From: Conexibacter woesei DSM 14684
GTDB taxonomy: Bacteria > Actinomycetota > Thermoleophilia > Solirubrobacterales > Solirubrobacteraceae
Reading direction: 5' to 3'
Assembly: GCF_000025265.1 (NCBI RefSeq)
Contig: NC_013739.1
Coordinates: forward strand, 1,674,001 to 1,738,000
Length of the DNA stretch: 64,000 nucleotides
Program-made: the position numbers and the translations under genes
Part shown: one piece after another, positions 42,857 through 50,913 of the stretch
Layout: every line of letters begins with the position of its first letter
Numbering within the stretch: the first letter of the stretch is position 1
The notes under the pieces: generated by a model
What the model saw: only the letters and a program-made list of their open reading frames with translations
Databases searched by the model: none
What the model was told of the DNA's origin: nothing

Positions 42857-45628
42857 GTGCGGATGCGGAACGGTCTCGAGCGCATCGCCCGGGCCGCAGC
42901 GGCGCGTCCGGTCGTCGTGCTGCTCGCGGTCGTGGCGCTGGCGTGCGGTGGGGGCGCGCTTGCGCTCGGGCTCCAGCCGAGCGCCGACACCGACACGCTT
43001 GCGAGCCGATCCTCGGACGCCGGCGGCGCAACCGCGGCATTCCACAGAGACTTCGGCGACGACGCGATCCTCGTGTTGATCAGAGAGCGCGTCGCCGACC
43101 TTGTCCTCACCGCCGATCTCGGCCGCACGATCCAGCTCGAAGGCTGTCTCGGTGGGAACGTGCCGGCCGACGCGAGACCGTACGGCGGCGACAGCAGCCC
43201 GTGCGCCGAGCTGGCGAAGCTGAAGCCGGCGCGCGTCGTCTACGGCCCCGGAACGTTCCTCAACGAGGCGACGCGCTCGGTCGCCGACGCGTTCATGCAG
43301 GAGCTGACGTCCGCGCAGGAGCGAAGCAGAGCGGCCAGCGCCGCCGCGATCCGGGCGGCGAAGCGGCAGGGCAAGAGCGCGGCAGAGCAGCAGCGGGCAG
43401 GGGAGGCGGCCAGCAGAGTCGCCGCGCAACAGGCGTCTGCCGCGCTCCTGAGACTCGCGGTCGACACCGGTATCAAAGGCCTGCCGCAGATCGACAACAG
43501 AGCGTTCATCTCGCAGATCGTCTTCGATCCGGCCCGCGGCGCCGACGTGCCGAAGTCCCGCTTCGCCTACCTGTTCCCGAGCGCCGACTCCGCGCTGATC
43601 CAGGTCCGCCTGCGCGACGACCTGACGCCGCAGGAGCGCCGGCGGGCGATCTCGCTGGTCCGCGAGGCGGTCGCGATGAGAATGTTCAGATCCGCGCGCG
43701 GCGGGACGTACACCGTCTCAGGCGTGCCGGTCGTCGTCGAAGATCTGGCCGACTCGCTCACAAGCGAGATCGCGCTGCTGCTCGTCGCCGCCGTCGCCGC
43801 GATGGCGCTCGTGCTGCTGCTCGTCTTCCGCGCGCGACTGCGACTGTTGCCGCTCGCGATCGCGCTCGCGGCGACCGGCCTCACCTTCGGCGCGATGCGC
43901 CTCGCCGGCGTCGAGCTGACGATGGCGTCGATCGCCGTCCTGCCGGTGCTGATCGGCCTCGCGGTCGACTACGCGATCCAGTTCCAGTCGCGCGTCGAGG
44001 AGGAGCGGGAGGCCGGTGCGGAAGGCGCGGAGGCCGTCGGCCGCGCGGCGCGCGCCGGCGCGCCAACGATCGCCACCGCCGGCCTCGCGACCGCCACCGG
44101 CTTCCTCGTCCTGCTGTTCTCGCCCGTGCCGATGGTGCGCGGCTTCGGCGTCCTGCTCGTCGTCGGCATCGCGCTCGCGTTCGCCTGCGCGCTGACCGCC
44201 GGCTCGGCGGCGCTTGCACTCGGGACGCGCGGGCGGGGCGGGGCGGGCGCGGGCGGCCCGGGCGGGGCGGACGCGAGCGGCGAGCGCGGCCGGGCGGCGG
44301 GCCGCGTCGCTCGCGCGCTGGCCGCAGCCGCTGCTGTGCCTGCGCGCGCCCTTCGCTCATCGGCGGCCGGCGCCCGCGACATCCTCGCCTCAGCCGGCCG
44401 TGCGATCGTGAGCGTCGCGCCGCTGCGCGCGCTCGGCCGCGGCGCTGCACGCGTCGCCTCGCCGCGCGCCGTGCTCGGCGCCTCGCTGCGCCGCCCCGGG
44501 CGGATCCTCGCCGTCGCGTTCACGCTGGCAGCGGTCGGGTGGGCGGTCGAGACCCAGACCGACGTCGTCTCCGACGTGACGAAGCTCGTGCCGGCCGACA
44601 TGCCGGCGCTCGCCGATCTGACGACCCTGCAGGACGCGACGAGATCGTCGGGCGAGATCGACGTCGTCGTGCGCGGCGACGACGTCGCGAGACCCGAGGT
44701 CGTCGCGTGGATGACCGACTACCAGGCGCGCGTCCTGAGACGGCTCGGCTACGACGCGAGAGACGGCTGCGCGGACGCGAGAATCTGTCCCGCCTTCTCG
44801 CTGCCGGATCTCTTCTCCGGCACCAGAACCGACAGCAAGGAAGCGATCGACGGGTTGCTCGACGCGGTCCCGCCGTACTTCGCCTCCGCGGTGCTGACCA
44901 GCGACCGCGACGCCGCCACGCTCGCGTTCGGCATCCGGCTGATGCCGCTCGACGAGCAGCAGCAGGTCGTCGACATCCTGCGCGACGAGCTGAACCCGCC
45001 GAAGGGCGTCCGCGCGGAGCTGGCGGGCCTGCCGGTCGTGACCGCGCAGGCGAACGCCGAGCTGTCGTCCGCGGGGCGCCGCCTGCTGCTCCTGCTGACC
45101 GGCCTCGTCGCCGTCGCGGCGGTGCTCTTCGCCGTCTACCGCAGAGCGGATCGGGCGTTCGTGCCGCTCGTGCCGATCGCACTCGCGACCGGCTGGTCGG
45201 CGCTCGTCCTGTTCCTCACGCGCGTCCCCCTCAACCCGATGTCGGCGACGCTCGGCGCGCTCGTGATCGCGATCTCGACCGAGTTCAGCGTGCTGCTGTC
45301 CGAACGCTTCCGCCAGGAACGCGCTGACGGCCATGACGTCGCGACCGCGCTCGCGCGCACGTACCGCTCGACCGGCCGCGCGGTGCTCGCGTCGGGCGTG
45401 ACCGCGATCGCCGGCTTCGGCGTCCTCGCGCTCTCGGACATCCGCATGCTGCGAGACTTCGGCATCGTGACCGTCGTCGATCTCGTGGTGTCGCTCATCG
45501 GCGTGCTCGTCGTCCTGCCGTCCGTGCTGGTGCTCGCGGAACGGGGCGTCTTCGCGCGCCTCGCGCAGCGCCTCCCGCTTCGCCGGCGGGGACGGCGGGC
45601 GCCGCGTCCCGACGTGCCCGCCGCGTGA
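42857..45628 (+). CDS. MMPL/RND (HAE3-type) transporter
   Basis: 923 residues, GTG 42857 (ATG 42863 in frame is an alternative) nine nt after a TAGCCT -10-like box, so it may also be transcribed alone. Two RND repeats. TM1 (VVVLLAVVALACGGGALALGL), a large extracytoplasmic domain, TM2-6 including LPVLIGLAVDYAIQFQSRVEE. Then a ~90-residue Ala/Gly/Arg-rich linker (~455-545). The second repeat has ALVIAISTEFSVLLSERFRQE. The Asp-Tyr and Glu-Phe pairs mark the proton-relay helices. Likely exports or re-routes lipids handled by the MCE tube; substrate unknown. Confidence 0.93.
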   Translation: MRMRNGLERIARAAAARPVVVLLAVVALACGGGALALGLQPSADTDTLASRSSDAGGATAAFHRDFGDDAILVLIRERVADLVLTADLGRTIQLEGCLGGNVPADARPYGGDSSPCAELAKLKPARVVYGPGTFLNEATRSVADAFMQELTSAQERSRAASAAAIRAAKRQGKSAAEQQRAGEAASRVAAQQASAALLRLAVDTGIKGLPQIDNRAFISQIVFDPARGADVPKSRFAYLFPSADSALIQVRLRDDLTPQERRRAISLVREAVAMRMFRSARGGTYTVSGVPVVVEDLADSLTSEIALLLVAAVAAMALVLLLVFRARLRLLPLAIALAATGLTFGAMRLAGVELTMASIAVLPVLIGLAVDYAIQFQSRVEEEREAGAEGAEAVGRAARAGAPTIATAGLATATGFLVLLFSPVPMVRGFGVLLVVGIALAFACALTAGSAALALGTRGRGGAGAGGPGGADASGERGRAAGRVARALAAAAAVPARALRSSAAGARDILASAGRAIVSVAPLRALGRGAARVASPRAVLGASLRRPGRILAVAFTLAAVGWAVETQTDVVSDVTKLVPADMPALADLTTLQDATRSSGEIDVVVRGDDVARPEVVAWMTDYQARVLRRLGYDARDGCADARICPAFSLPDLFSGTRTDSKEAIDGLLDAVPPYFASAVLTSDRDAATLAFGIRLMPLDEQQQVVDILRDELNPPKGVRAELAGLPVVTAQANAELSSAGRRLLLLLTGLVAVAAVLFAVYRRADRAFVPLVPIALATGWSALVLFLTRVPLNPMSATLGALVIAISTEFSVLLSERFRQERADGHDVATALARTYRSTGRAVLASGVTAIAGFGVLALSDIRMLRDFGIVTVVDLVVSLIGVLVVLPSVLVLAERGVFARLAQRLPLRRRGRRAPRPDVPAA

Positions 45629-46383
45629 GCGAGCCCGGCAAGCGCGACGCGCCCCCGCCGCCGCCGGGTTCGGCACCACCCGCGGCGCCGCCGGCGCCCC
45701 CGGCGCCGCCACGCTCGGCGCGGCCGCCCGGCGCCAGCAGATACGGCTGGGCCGTCGGCGTGATCGCGATCATCCTGATCGCGTACATCTCGCTCAACAC
45801 GTTGCGCACGGAAGGCCCCGGCTCGACCGGGATCGAGCCGGGCAGAAGACTCCCGCCGTTCGCCGCGCCGCTGGTGACGAGCGACCTCGACGGTGACGCC
45901 AACGTCGCCTCCCGCTCCGGGCAGGATGAGGCCGGCAAGATCCCGGCATGCGACGTCGACGACCCGCGAGCGCTCAACAGCTGCACGCTCGCGAGCGCGG
46001 GTCCGGTCGTCCTCGCCTTCCTGACTGCCGGCTCGGACAAGTGCACGCGCGAGCTGGATGCGATCGAGACGGTCTCGCGCGACTTCCCGCAGGTCGGTTT
46101 CGCGGCAGTCGGGATCAAGGGCAAGAAGTCGGAGTTTCGGGACCTCGTCAGAGCGCATCGCTGGACGTTCCCGGTCGCGCAGGACCGTGACGGAGCGGTC
46201 TCGAACGTCTACGGTGTGGCGGTCTGCCCGACGGTGGTGTTCGCCTACAGAGGCGGTGAAGTGATGGAGACAGCGCTTGGCGGAGAAGCCGCGACGGCGA
46301 GCGCGCTGGCCGCGAAGGTCCGGAGACTGGAGCGAGGACCGGGTGCGGCGGGCGAGAGCGGGAGCGGAAAGGAGACTGGGTGA
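45625..46383 (+). CDS. membrane-anchored TlpA/peroxiredoxin-like protein with a single-Cys active site
   Basis: 252 residues, GTG in the MMPL stop. Pro-rich N-terminus (PPPPPGSAPPAAPPAPPAPP), one membrane helix (WAVGVIAIILIAYISLNTL), then a periplasmic thioredoxin fold. The active-site region is LTAGSDKCTRELDAIE: the normal CxxC has Ser at its first Cys, and a cis-Pro follows in AVCPTVVF. Two other Cys (IPACDV, NSCTL) precede the fold. A reductase needing CxxC is unlikely; one-Cys peroxidase or chaperone-like binding is possible. Coupled to MMPL and the mce operon. Confidence 0.8.
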   Translation: MSEPGKRDAPPPPPGSAPPAAPPAPPAPPRSARPPGASRYGWAVGVIAIILIAYISLNTLRTEGPGSTGIEPGRRLPPFAAPLVTSDLDGDANVASRSGQDEAGKIPACDVDDPRALNSCTLASAGPVVLAFLTAGSDKCTRELDAIETVSRDFPQVGFAAVGIKGKKSEFRDLVRAHRWTFPVAQDRDGAVSNVYGVAVCPTVVFAYRGGEVMETALGGEAATASALAAKVRRLERGPGAAGESGSGKETG

Positions 46384-47030
46384 GCGAACCCGAGACGCGT
46401 GCGGCGTGGGTCTCCGAGCGGCTGCGTGACGAGTTCCCGCGGCTCGGCCTCGTGTCACTGACGGTGAGCGTGGACGGGCGGCTCGGTCGCAGCCCGCGCG
46501 GTGTCAGAGAGCATCTTGCGCGCTTGGCCGATCGCTTCTACGGCGCGGACGCGCTGGTGCTGCGCCAGCGTCCCGTACCGCATGCGTACCGCGTCTTCTT
46601 CCGCCACATCGGGCTCGACCCGGACGTGACGCGGGTGCCGGCCGAAGCGGCGGCGGTGGAACGGCTGATGCGCGGCGGGCTGCCGTCGCGCGGGCTGCTC
46701 GACGACGCACTCACGATCGCCGTGATGGAGACCGGCGTGCCGGTGAGAGCGCTCGACGCTGCCGTCGTGGAGGGAGCGCTCGGGTTGCGTCTGACGGGCC
46801 AGCGCGAGTCGCTGGGGGCCGGGGAGGAGGCGACGCCGCTGCCGCAGGGCCGGATCGTCGTCGCGGACGAGCGCGCGCCGCTCGCGCTGCTGTTCGGCGA
46901 GCAGGCGCCGCGGGCGACGGTCGGGCGGGAGACGCGGCGGGTGCTCCTGTACGCCGTGACCGTCGACGGCGTGCCGGCGATCCACGTCGAGGAGGCGCTG
47001 TGGATGGCCGCGGAGACGCTGCAGTCCTGA
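46380..47030 (+). CDS. B3/B4 (PheT-type) tRNA-binding domain protein
   Basis: 216 residues, GTG in the previous stop, SD GGAG. The core RQRPVPHAYRVFFRHIGLDPDVTRVPAEAAAVERLMRGG (~60-98) is the signature of free-standing B3/B4 domains, otherwise found in phenylalanyl-tRNA synthetase beta chains. LALLFGEQAPRATVG and a closing VPAIHVEEALW complete the fold. Free forms are proposed to edit mischarged tRNA or bind small ligands. Last gene of the run from the mce operon; a link to lipid transport is not evident, so it may simply be cotranscribed. Confidence 0.85.
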   Translation: MSEPETRAAWVSERLRDEFPRLGLVSLTVSVDGRLGRSPRGVREHLARLADRFYGADALVLRQRPVPHAYRVFFRHIGLDPDVTRVPAEAAAVERLMRGGLPSRGLLDDALTIAVMETGVPVRALDAAVVEGALGLRLTGQRESLGAGEEATPLPQGRIVVADERAPLALLFGEQAPRATVGRETRRVLLYAVTVDGVPAIHVEEALWMAAETLQS

Positions 47031-47086
47031 CCGGCCTCGCCGACCGGCCTCGCGCCCGAACCGACCCAAAATCGGCGCGCTGCGGG

Positions 47087-47092
47087 TAGACT
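47087..47092 (+). promoter_or_regulatory. -10 box upstream of 47102 gene
   Basis: TAGACT, nine nt before ATG 47102; GAGG adjacent to the ATG could be a weak SD. Confidence 0.4.
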
Positions 47093-47101
47093 CGCCAGAG
47101 G

Positions 47102-47638
47102 ATGGAGAGCGTGATCGATCAGCCGATGACGCATGCGACGCACGATCGCGTCGCCCCGGTGTGGCGCACGATCGACGAGGCGGCCGCTCGGCGGACGCTG
47201 CGAGCGCAGGTCGAGAAGCTCGAGACGGAGCTGGCGCGCCTGACAGTCCGGATCACCCCGCGCGACGCGATCGACTGGTCGCCGCGGATGTCCGCACTGC
47301 ACGGCCCGCGCCTGCTCGGCCTCGGCGAGCTGGAGCGGATCCGCGACGACCTCGCCGAACGCCTCCACGCCGTCCGGCAGGCGCTCGCCGAGCGCGCCGA
47401 GCGCGAGGCGCTCAAGCGCGACCAGCTCGCGCGCATGCTCCGCGACCCCGCCGAGCACCGCTTCGTCCGCATCACCCGCACCGACGTCGGCGAGCCCGGC
47501 TGCGGCGCCTGGGAGTCCCGCCCCCGTCTCGGCATCATCGGGATGCTCGCTGGCTGGTGGCACGTCAAGGTGTCGAGCGGCTGTCCGCTAGCCACCGTTG
47601 AGGCCGCCGCGGGCCTCAACAGTATAATTCACTCTTAA
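47102..47638 (+). CDS. conserved hypothetical protein
   Basis: 178 residues. A central coiled coil (RTLRAQVEKLETELARLTVRI and LERIRDDLAERLHAVRQALAERAERE) is followed by a small C-terminal domain with RFVRITRTDVGEPGCGAWESRPRLG and MLAGWWHVKVSSGCPLAT. Two Cys and several Trp there look structural. No catalytic motif is seen. The 3' end (about 47615-47640) is markedly AT-richer than the surroundings. The mixture suggests a nucleic-acid- or RNA-polymerase-associated coiled-coil protein, but this is only a guess. Confidence 0.7.
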   Translation: MESVIDQPMTHATHDRVAPVWRTIDEAAARRTLRAQVEKLETELARLTVRITPRDAIDWSPRMSALHGPRLLGLGELERIRDDLAERLHAVRQALAERAEREALKRDQLARMLRDPAEHRFVRITRTDVGEPGCGAWESRPRLGIIGMLAGWWHVKVSSGCPLATVEAAAGLNSIIHS

Positions 47639-47682
47639 CGTTTGTGGCCGGAGCGGGTGCGTCACCGCGGCGCCCTTCCGAC

Positions 47683-47688
47683 TACGCT
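47683..47688 (+). promoter_or_regulatory. -10 box of membrane protein gene
   Basis: TACGCT, eight nt before ATG 47697, no SD. Confidence 0.45.
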
Positions 47689-47696
47689 CCTGGGGC

Positions 47697-48167
47697 ATGG
47701 GCCGCCGCAGCCGAAAGCGCATCACCACGTCCGACGCGGCACCGCCGCGCACGACGGAAGCGCGGGCCTCCAGCACCCGCCCACCGTCGCGGCGCGACGA
47801 GGCGCCGGCGGCGCCGTGGGGGAGATTTCCGCTGGTGGAGCTGTGCGTGCTGTCGGCGATCCTGCTCGGGGTCGCGGGGTTCGTGGTCGGCGGAGGGGCG
47901 GGGAACGTGCTGCTGACCGGCGCGGTGCTGATGGGGTCGGTGGCAGGTCTGGAGGTCGCGCTGCGCGAGCATCTGGGCGGGTACCGGTCGCACACGCTGC
48001 TGCTGTCCGGCGTGCTCGGCATCGCGACGCTTGCGGTCAACTACTTCCTCAGACTCGACAGAGCGACGATCGTGCCGATCGCGCTGGCCGTCTTTGGCAT
48101 CGCGTTCGCCGGCTGGCGGGCGGTGTTCAAGCGGCGCTCCGGCGGGTTCGGGATGAAGGTGCGCTGA
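47697..48167 (+). CDS. small integral membrane protein
   Basis: 156 residues. The first ~45 are basic and Ala/Pro-rich (disordered). Four hydrophobic helices follow: VELCVLSAILLGVAGFVVG, NVLLTGAVLMGSVAGLEVAL, HTLLLSGVLGIATLAVNYFL and IVPIALAVFGIAFAGWRAVF. Cytoplasmic basic tail. No family recognised. The leaderless -10 supports the start. Confidence 0.7.
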   Translation: MGRRSRKRITTSDAAPPRTTEARASSTRPPSRRDEAPAAPWGRFPLVELCVLSAILLGVAGFVVGGGAGNVLLTGAVLMGSVAGLEVALREHLGGYRSHTLLLSGVLGIATLAVNYFLRLDRATIVPIALAVFGIAFAGWRAVFKRRSGGFGMKVR

Positions 48168-48201
48168 GCGCGCGGCGAGCGGTGGCCGCCTGTCGCGCGG
48201 A

Positions 48202-48207
48202 TATGCT
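48202..48207 (+). promoter_or_regulatory. -10 box of VOC protein gene
   Basis: TATGCT, eight nt before ATG 48216, no SD. Confidence 0.5.
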
Positions 48208-48215
48208 GCGGGCCG

Positions 48216-48740
48216 ATGGCTGTCGATCCCCCCGACTCACCCAACCCGTCCGGCCCGCCCGCGCCCGGCGCCGAACCGGCCGCCGCGCCTGACGCGCCTG
48301 CGGCCGAGCCGCGGCGCATGCGGCTCACCGGCCTGCACCACGTCACCGCGATCTGCCGTGACCTCGATGTGACGACCGAGTTCTACCGTGACGTGCTCGG
48401 CCTGGCACTGGTAGAGGAGGGCGTCAACGACGACGACCCCAACACCCGCCACTTCTGGTTCGGCGACGCGGACGGCACGCCGGGCACGATGATCACGTTT
48501 ATGGAGTACCCGCAGTTGCCCGACGGTGTCGTCGGCGCCGGCTCGGTTCACCACGTCGCGTTCGTCGTCGAGACCGCCGACGAGCAGCTCGCATGGCGCG
48601 ACTACCTGCGCGAGCGCGGTGTCGGCTGCACCGACGTCTTCGACCGCGGCGCCTTCCGCTCGATCTACGTCCGCGACCCGGACGGGCACATCGTCGAGAT
48701 CGCCACGCGCGGCCCCGGTTTCGCGGCCGACCGCATCTGA
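48216..48740 (+). CDS. VOC family (glyoxalase/dioxygenase-like) protein
   Basis: 174 residues: a ~35-residue Pro/Ala linker then two beta-alpha-beta-beta-beta units. GLHHVTAICRDLDVTTEFYRDVLGL supplies the first metal His, GSVHHVAFVVETADEQLAWRDYL the second, and DPDGHIVEIATRGPGF the metal Glu. This matches the extradiol-dioxygenase-like or glyoxalase I-like branch. Metal-dependent isomerase, dioxygenase or resistance function cannot be separated. Leaderless start. Convergent with mIHF through a strong hairpin. Confidence 0.88.
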   Translation: MAVDPPDSPNPSGPPAPGAEPAAAPDAPAAEPRRMRLTGLHHVTAICRDLDVTTEFYRDVLGLALVEEGVNDDDPNTRHFWFGDADGTPGTMITFMEYPQLPDGVVGAGSVHHVAFVVETADEQLAWRDYLRERGVGCTDVFDRGAFRSIYVRDPDGHIVEIATRGPGFAADRI

Positions 48741-48776
48741 CCAGAAACACGGGCGCGCAGCACTCGTTCGGGCGGC

Positions 48777-48815
48777 GCGCCCCGTGCCCGCCCACCGTCA
48801 CCGGGCACGGGGCGC
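48777..48815. terminator. bidirectional terminator between VOC and mIHF genes
   Basis: GCGCCCCGTGCCCG (48777-48790) pairs with CGGGCACGGGGCGC (48802-48815): 14-bp perfect stem, 11-nt loop, 36 bp after the VOC stop and 16 bp beyond the mIHF stop. Confidence 0.85.
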
Positions 48816-48830
48816 GTCGCTGCTGGACTG

Positions 48831-49205
48831 TCAGGCGCTGACGAGCTCCGGCGCGACGTCGATGCGACATGCACCGCGCTCGATCGACGCATGCGCGTCG
48901 AGCTGCGCGGCAAGCGCATGGCGCTGCCGCTCCGTCAGCGAGCCGACGCTCTTCGTCTCCGCCAGCCGGAACATCGCCAGGAACTTCCGGCAGCGGGTGC
49001 TTCCCCACCTGCGCTGGCTCATCAGGACGTCCCCGATGGCCATGCTGCTCGCCTCCCAGGGGGATGAGAGGAGCACTTCGGCGGCGGACACTTCTCCGTC
49101 CGCGATGCGGCGCTTGAGCTCTGCACGAGCGAGGCGCACGCGATTGGCACGTTCCAGGGCACGCAGGTGCTGCGGCCCAGGGGTCGTCATCTGCAACCCG
49201 TCCAT
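48831..49205 (-). CDS. actinobacterial integration host factor (mIHF family)
   Basis: 124 residues from ATG 49205. The family core is complete: a helix ANRVRLARAELKRRIADGEV, then SSPWEASSMAIGDVLMSQRRWG and STRCRKFLAMFRLAETKSVGSLTERQRHAL, the helix-two-turn-helix DNA-binding unit ending in L..RQR..L. mIHF shapes the nucleoid and supports phage-type integration. The N-terminal ~20 residues are variable. A sigma-70-like promoter lies ~175 nt upstream, giving a long untranslated leader. ATG 49190 is an alternative start. Confidence 0.9.
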   Translation of the reverse strand: MDGLQMTTPGPQHLRALERANRVRLARAELKRRIADGEVSAAEVLLSSPWEASSMAIGDVLMSQRRWGSTRCRKFLAMFRLAETKSVGSLTERQRHALAAQLDAHASIERGACRIDVAPELVSA

Positions 49206-49385
49206 CTGCACTCTTTCTCCCTGCCTCCGAATCGAGATAGGCCCGCGACGCGCGCCGGGGCTGAGGGAGCCCCGTACGTCTGTCGCCGCCGTCGGACGGC
49301 GCTCGATCACGCTCCGTGGCGCTCGTCGCTCTCCCTCGTAAGAGCGTCTTGGCCTTGGTGCGAGACCGTCCGGCAACGTCCTGAG

Positions 49386-49415
49386 AACCTAAGCGAGCCG
49401 CCCCCAGGTGGTCAA
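49386..49415 (-). promoter_or_regulatory. promoter of mIHF gene
   Basis: Minus strand: -35 TTGACC (49415-49410), 18-bp spacer, -10 TAGGTT (49391-49386); start near 49379. Confidence 0.55.
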
Positions 49416-49594
49416 CGGAGAACCGATCCAACGTGCGCTAGGAGCGGGGTTTTTGTTTACGACCTGTGACCGCCCGAAGCGTGCTCGCGCCACCGACGCA
49501 ACGACAGGTTGGCGATCGACGAACAGAAAAAAAGAGTCGAGCGATCGGGGTCGGGCGGGTGGGCGCGCTCGGTGGCGTGCGGCGCTCGCGCTCG

Positions 49595-49623
49595 GCAGCG
49601 CGCGGGCGGCCGCCGCGCGCTGC
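49595..49623 (-). terminator. hairpin after the oxoamine synthase gene
   Basis: GCAGCGCGCGG (49595-49605) with CCGCGCGCTGC (49613-49623): 11-bp stem and 7-nt loop, directly adjoining the stop. On the minus strand a T7 run occurs ~60 nt later (49533-49527). Confidence 0.65.
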
Positions 49624-50898
49624 TCAGGCGGCCGAGCCGGCCGGGCCGGGCAGCGGCCCGTGCTCGGCCTCGAAGGCGCGCTTGACGCCGGCGAACGTCG
49701 CGATCGCCTCGTCGAGCGTCGCGCGGTCGTGCGTCGCCATCACGCTCGTGCGCAGCAGCGCGCCTCCCGGCGGTACCGCCGGGTGCAGGGCGACGTTGAC
49801 GTAGACGCCCGCCTCGTACAGCGCCTTCCACAGCAGCGCGGCCTTCCAGTCATCGGCGACGAGCACCGGGACGACCGGCGTCGCGACGACCGACCCGTCC
49901 GGCAGCGCCGTCGGCTCGACCGTGTGCAGCCCCAGCGAGCGCAGGCCGGCGTTCAGGTACGCGGCGTTGTCGAGCACCCGCGCGAACAGCGCGCGGCCCT
50001 CGTCCGAGCGGCAGATGCGGACGGCCGCCAGCGCCGACCCGACCGCCGCCGGAACGGCCGACGCCGTGAACAGGAACGGCCGCGACTGGATCCGCAGGAA
50101 GTCGATCACGTCGGTCGGCCCGGCGATCACCCCGCCGCAGGAGGCGAGCGACTTCGAGAACGTCGCCATCCGCAGGTCGACGCGGTCCTCGACGCCGAGC
50201 AGCTCCGACGCGCCCGCTCCGCGCGCGCCGAGCACGCCGAGGCCGTGCGCCTCGTCGACCATCAGCCGTGCGCCGTAGCGCTCGCTCAGGTCCGCGATCT
50301 CCGGCAGCGGGGCGACGTCGCCCTCCATCGAGAAGACGCCGTCGACGACGACGAGGATCCCGCCGCCGTCGTTCTCGGCCTGCTGCAGCCGCTTCTCCAG
50401 CAGGTCGAGGCGGTTGTGGCGGAACGCCCGCATCTTCGCTCTCGACAGGATCACGCCGTCGAGGATCGAGGCGTGGTCGCCGGAGTCGACGATCACCGTG
50501 TCGCCCGGCCCGAGGATCGTCCCGAGCGCGCCGAGGTTCGCCTGCGCGCCGGTCGTGTAGACGATCGCGTCCTCGGTCCCGAGCCAGTCGGCCAGCTCCT
50601 CCTCGAGCTCCAGGTGGAGGTCGAGCGTGCCGTTGAGCAGCCGCGAGCCGGTCACGCCGGAGCCGTAGCGGTCGATCGCGTCGTGCGCGCCCTTCAGCAC
50701 CCGCTCGTCGCTGGTCAGCCCAAGGTAGTTGTTGGAGCCGAGCATGATCCGCCGCTCGCCCTCCATCTCGACGACGGGCGCGGTGGCCGATTCGAGCCGG
50801 CGGAAGTAGGGGACCGCGTCGATCTCGCGCGCAGCTCTGAGCTGCAGGACGCGCTCGTGCGTGCGGGCCTTGCTGAAGACGTCTGTGGTGGTCGGCAT
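49624..50898 (-). CDS. alpha-oxoamine synthase (AONS/BioF/Kbl/serine palmitoyltransferase family)
   Basis: 424 residues from ATG 50898. PLP-enzyme features of the AONS family: MLGSNNYLGLTSDERV, GSGVTGSRLLNGTLDLHLELE, the VDEAHGLGVLGARGAG cofactor loop (Asp and His), the Schiff-base lysine in TFSKSLASCGG, and RPFLFTASAVPAA. These enzymes condense an amino acid with an acyl-CoA and release CO2 (KAPA, aminoketobutyrate, ALA or ketosphinganine). The length (N-terminal extension of ~30) is nearer serine palmitoyltransferase than BioF. No other biotin gene is nearby; the gene is divergent, 15 bp apart, from a large GNAT gene, a pairing reminiscent of bacterial ceramide synthesis. Confidence 0.85.
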   Translation of the reverse strand: MPTTTDVFSKARTHERVLQLRAAREIDAVPYFRRLESATAPVVEMEGERRIMLGSNNYLGLTSDERVLKGAHDAIDRYGSGVTGSRLLNGTLDLHLELEEELADWLGTEDAIVYTTGAQANLGALGTILGPGDTVIVDSGDHASILDGVILSRAKMRAFRHNRLDLLEKRLQQAENDGGGILVVVDGVFSMEGDVAPLPEIADLSERYGARLMVDEAHGLGVLGARGAGASELLGVEDRVDLRMATFSKSLASCGGVIAGPTDVIDFLRIQSRPFLFTASAVPAAVGSALAAVRICRSDEGRALFARVLDNAAYLNAGLRSLGLHTVEPTALPDGSVVATPVVPVLVADDWKAALLWKALYEAGVYVNVALHPAVPPGGALLRTSVMATHDRATLDEAIATFAGVKRAFEAEHGPLPGPAGSAA

Positions 50899-50899
50899 A

Positions 50900-50905
50900 T
50901 AGGGT
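50900..50905 (+). promoter_or_regulatory. -10 box of GNAT gene
   Basis: TAGGGT, eight nt before ATG 50914, overlapping the start region of the divergent oxoamine synthase; no SD. Confidence 0.45.
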
Positions 50906-50913
50906 GGCCGCCA

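Larger units (their letters stand above)
49206..49623. other. 418-bp intergenic region, mIHF leader and oxoamine-synthase terminator
   Basis: 49206-49379 is the putative mIHF 5' leader with short inverted segments but no family I can name. 49386-49415 is its promoter. 49416-49594 contains no supported gene and an A7 run (49527-49533). 49595-49623 is a hairpin at the end of the oxoamine synthase gene. Confidence 0.6.
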
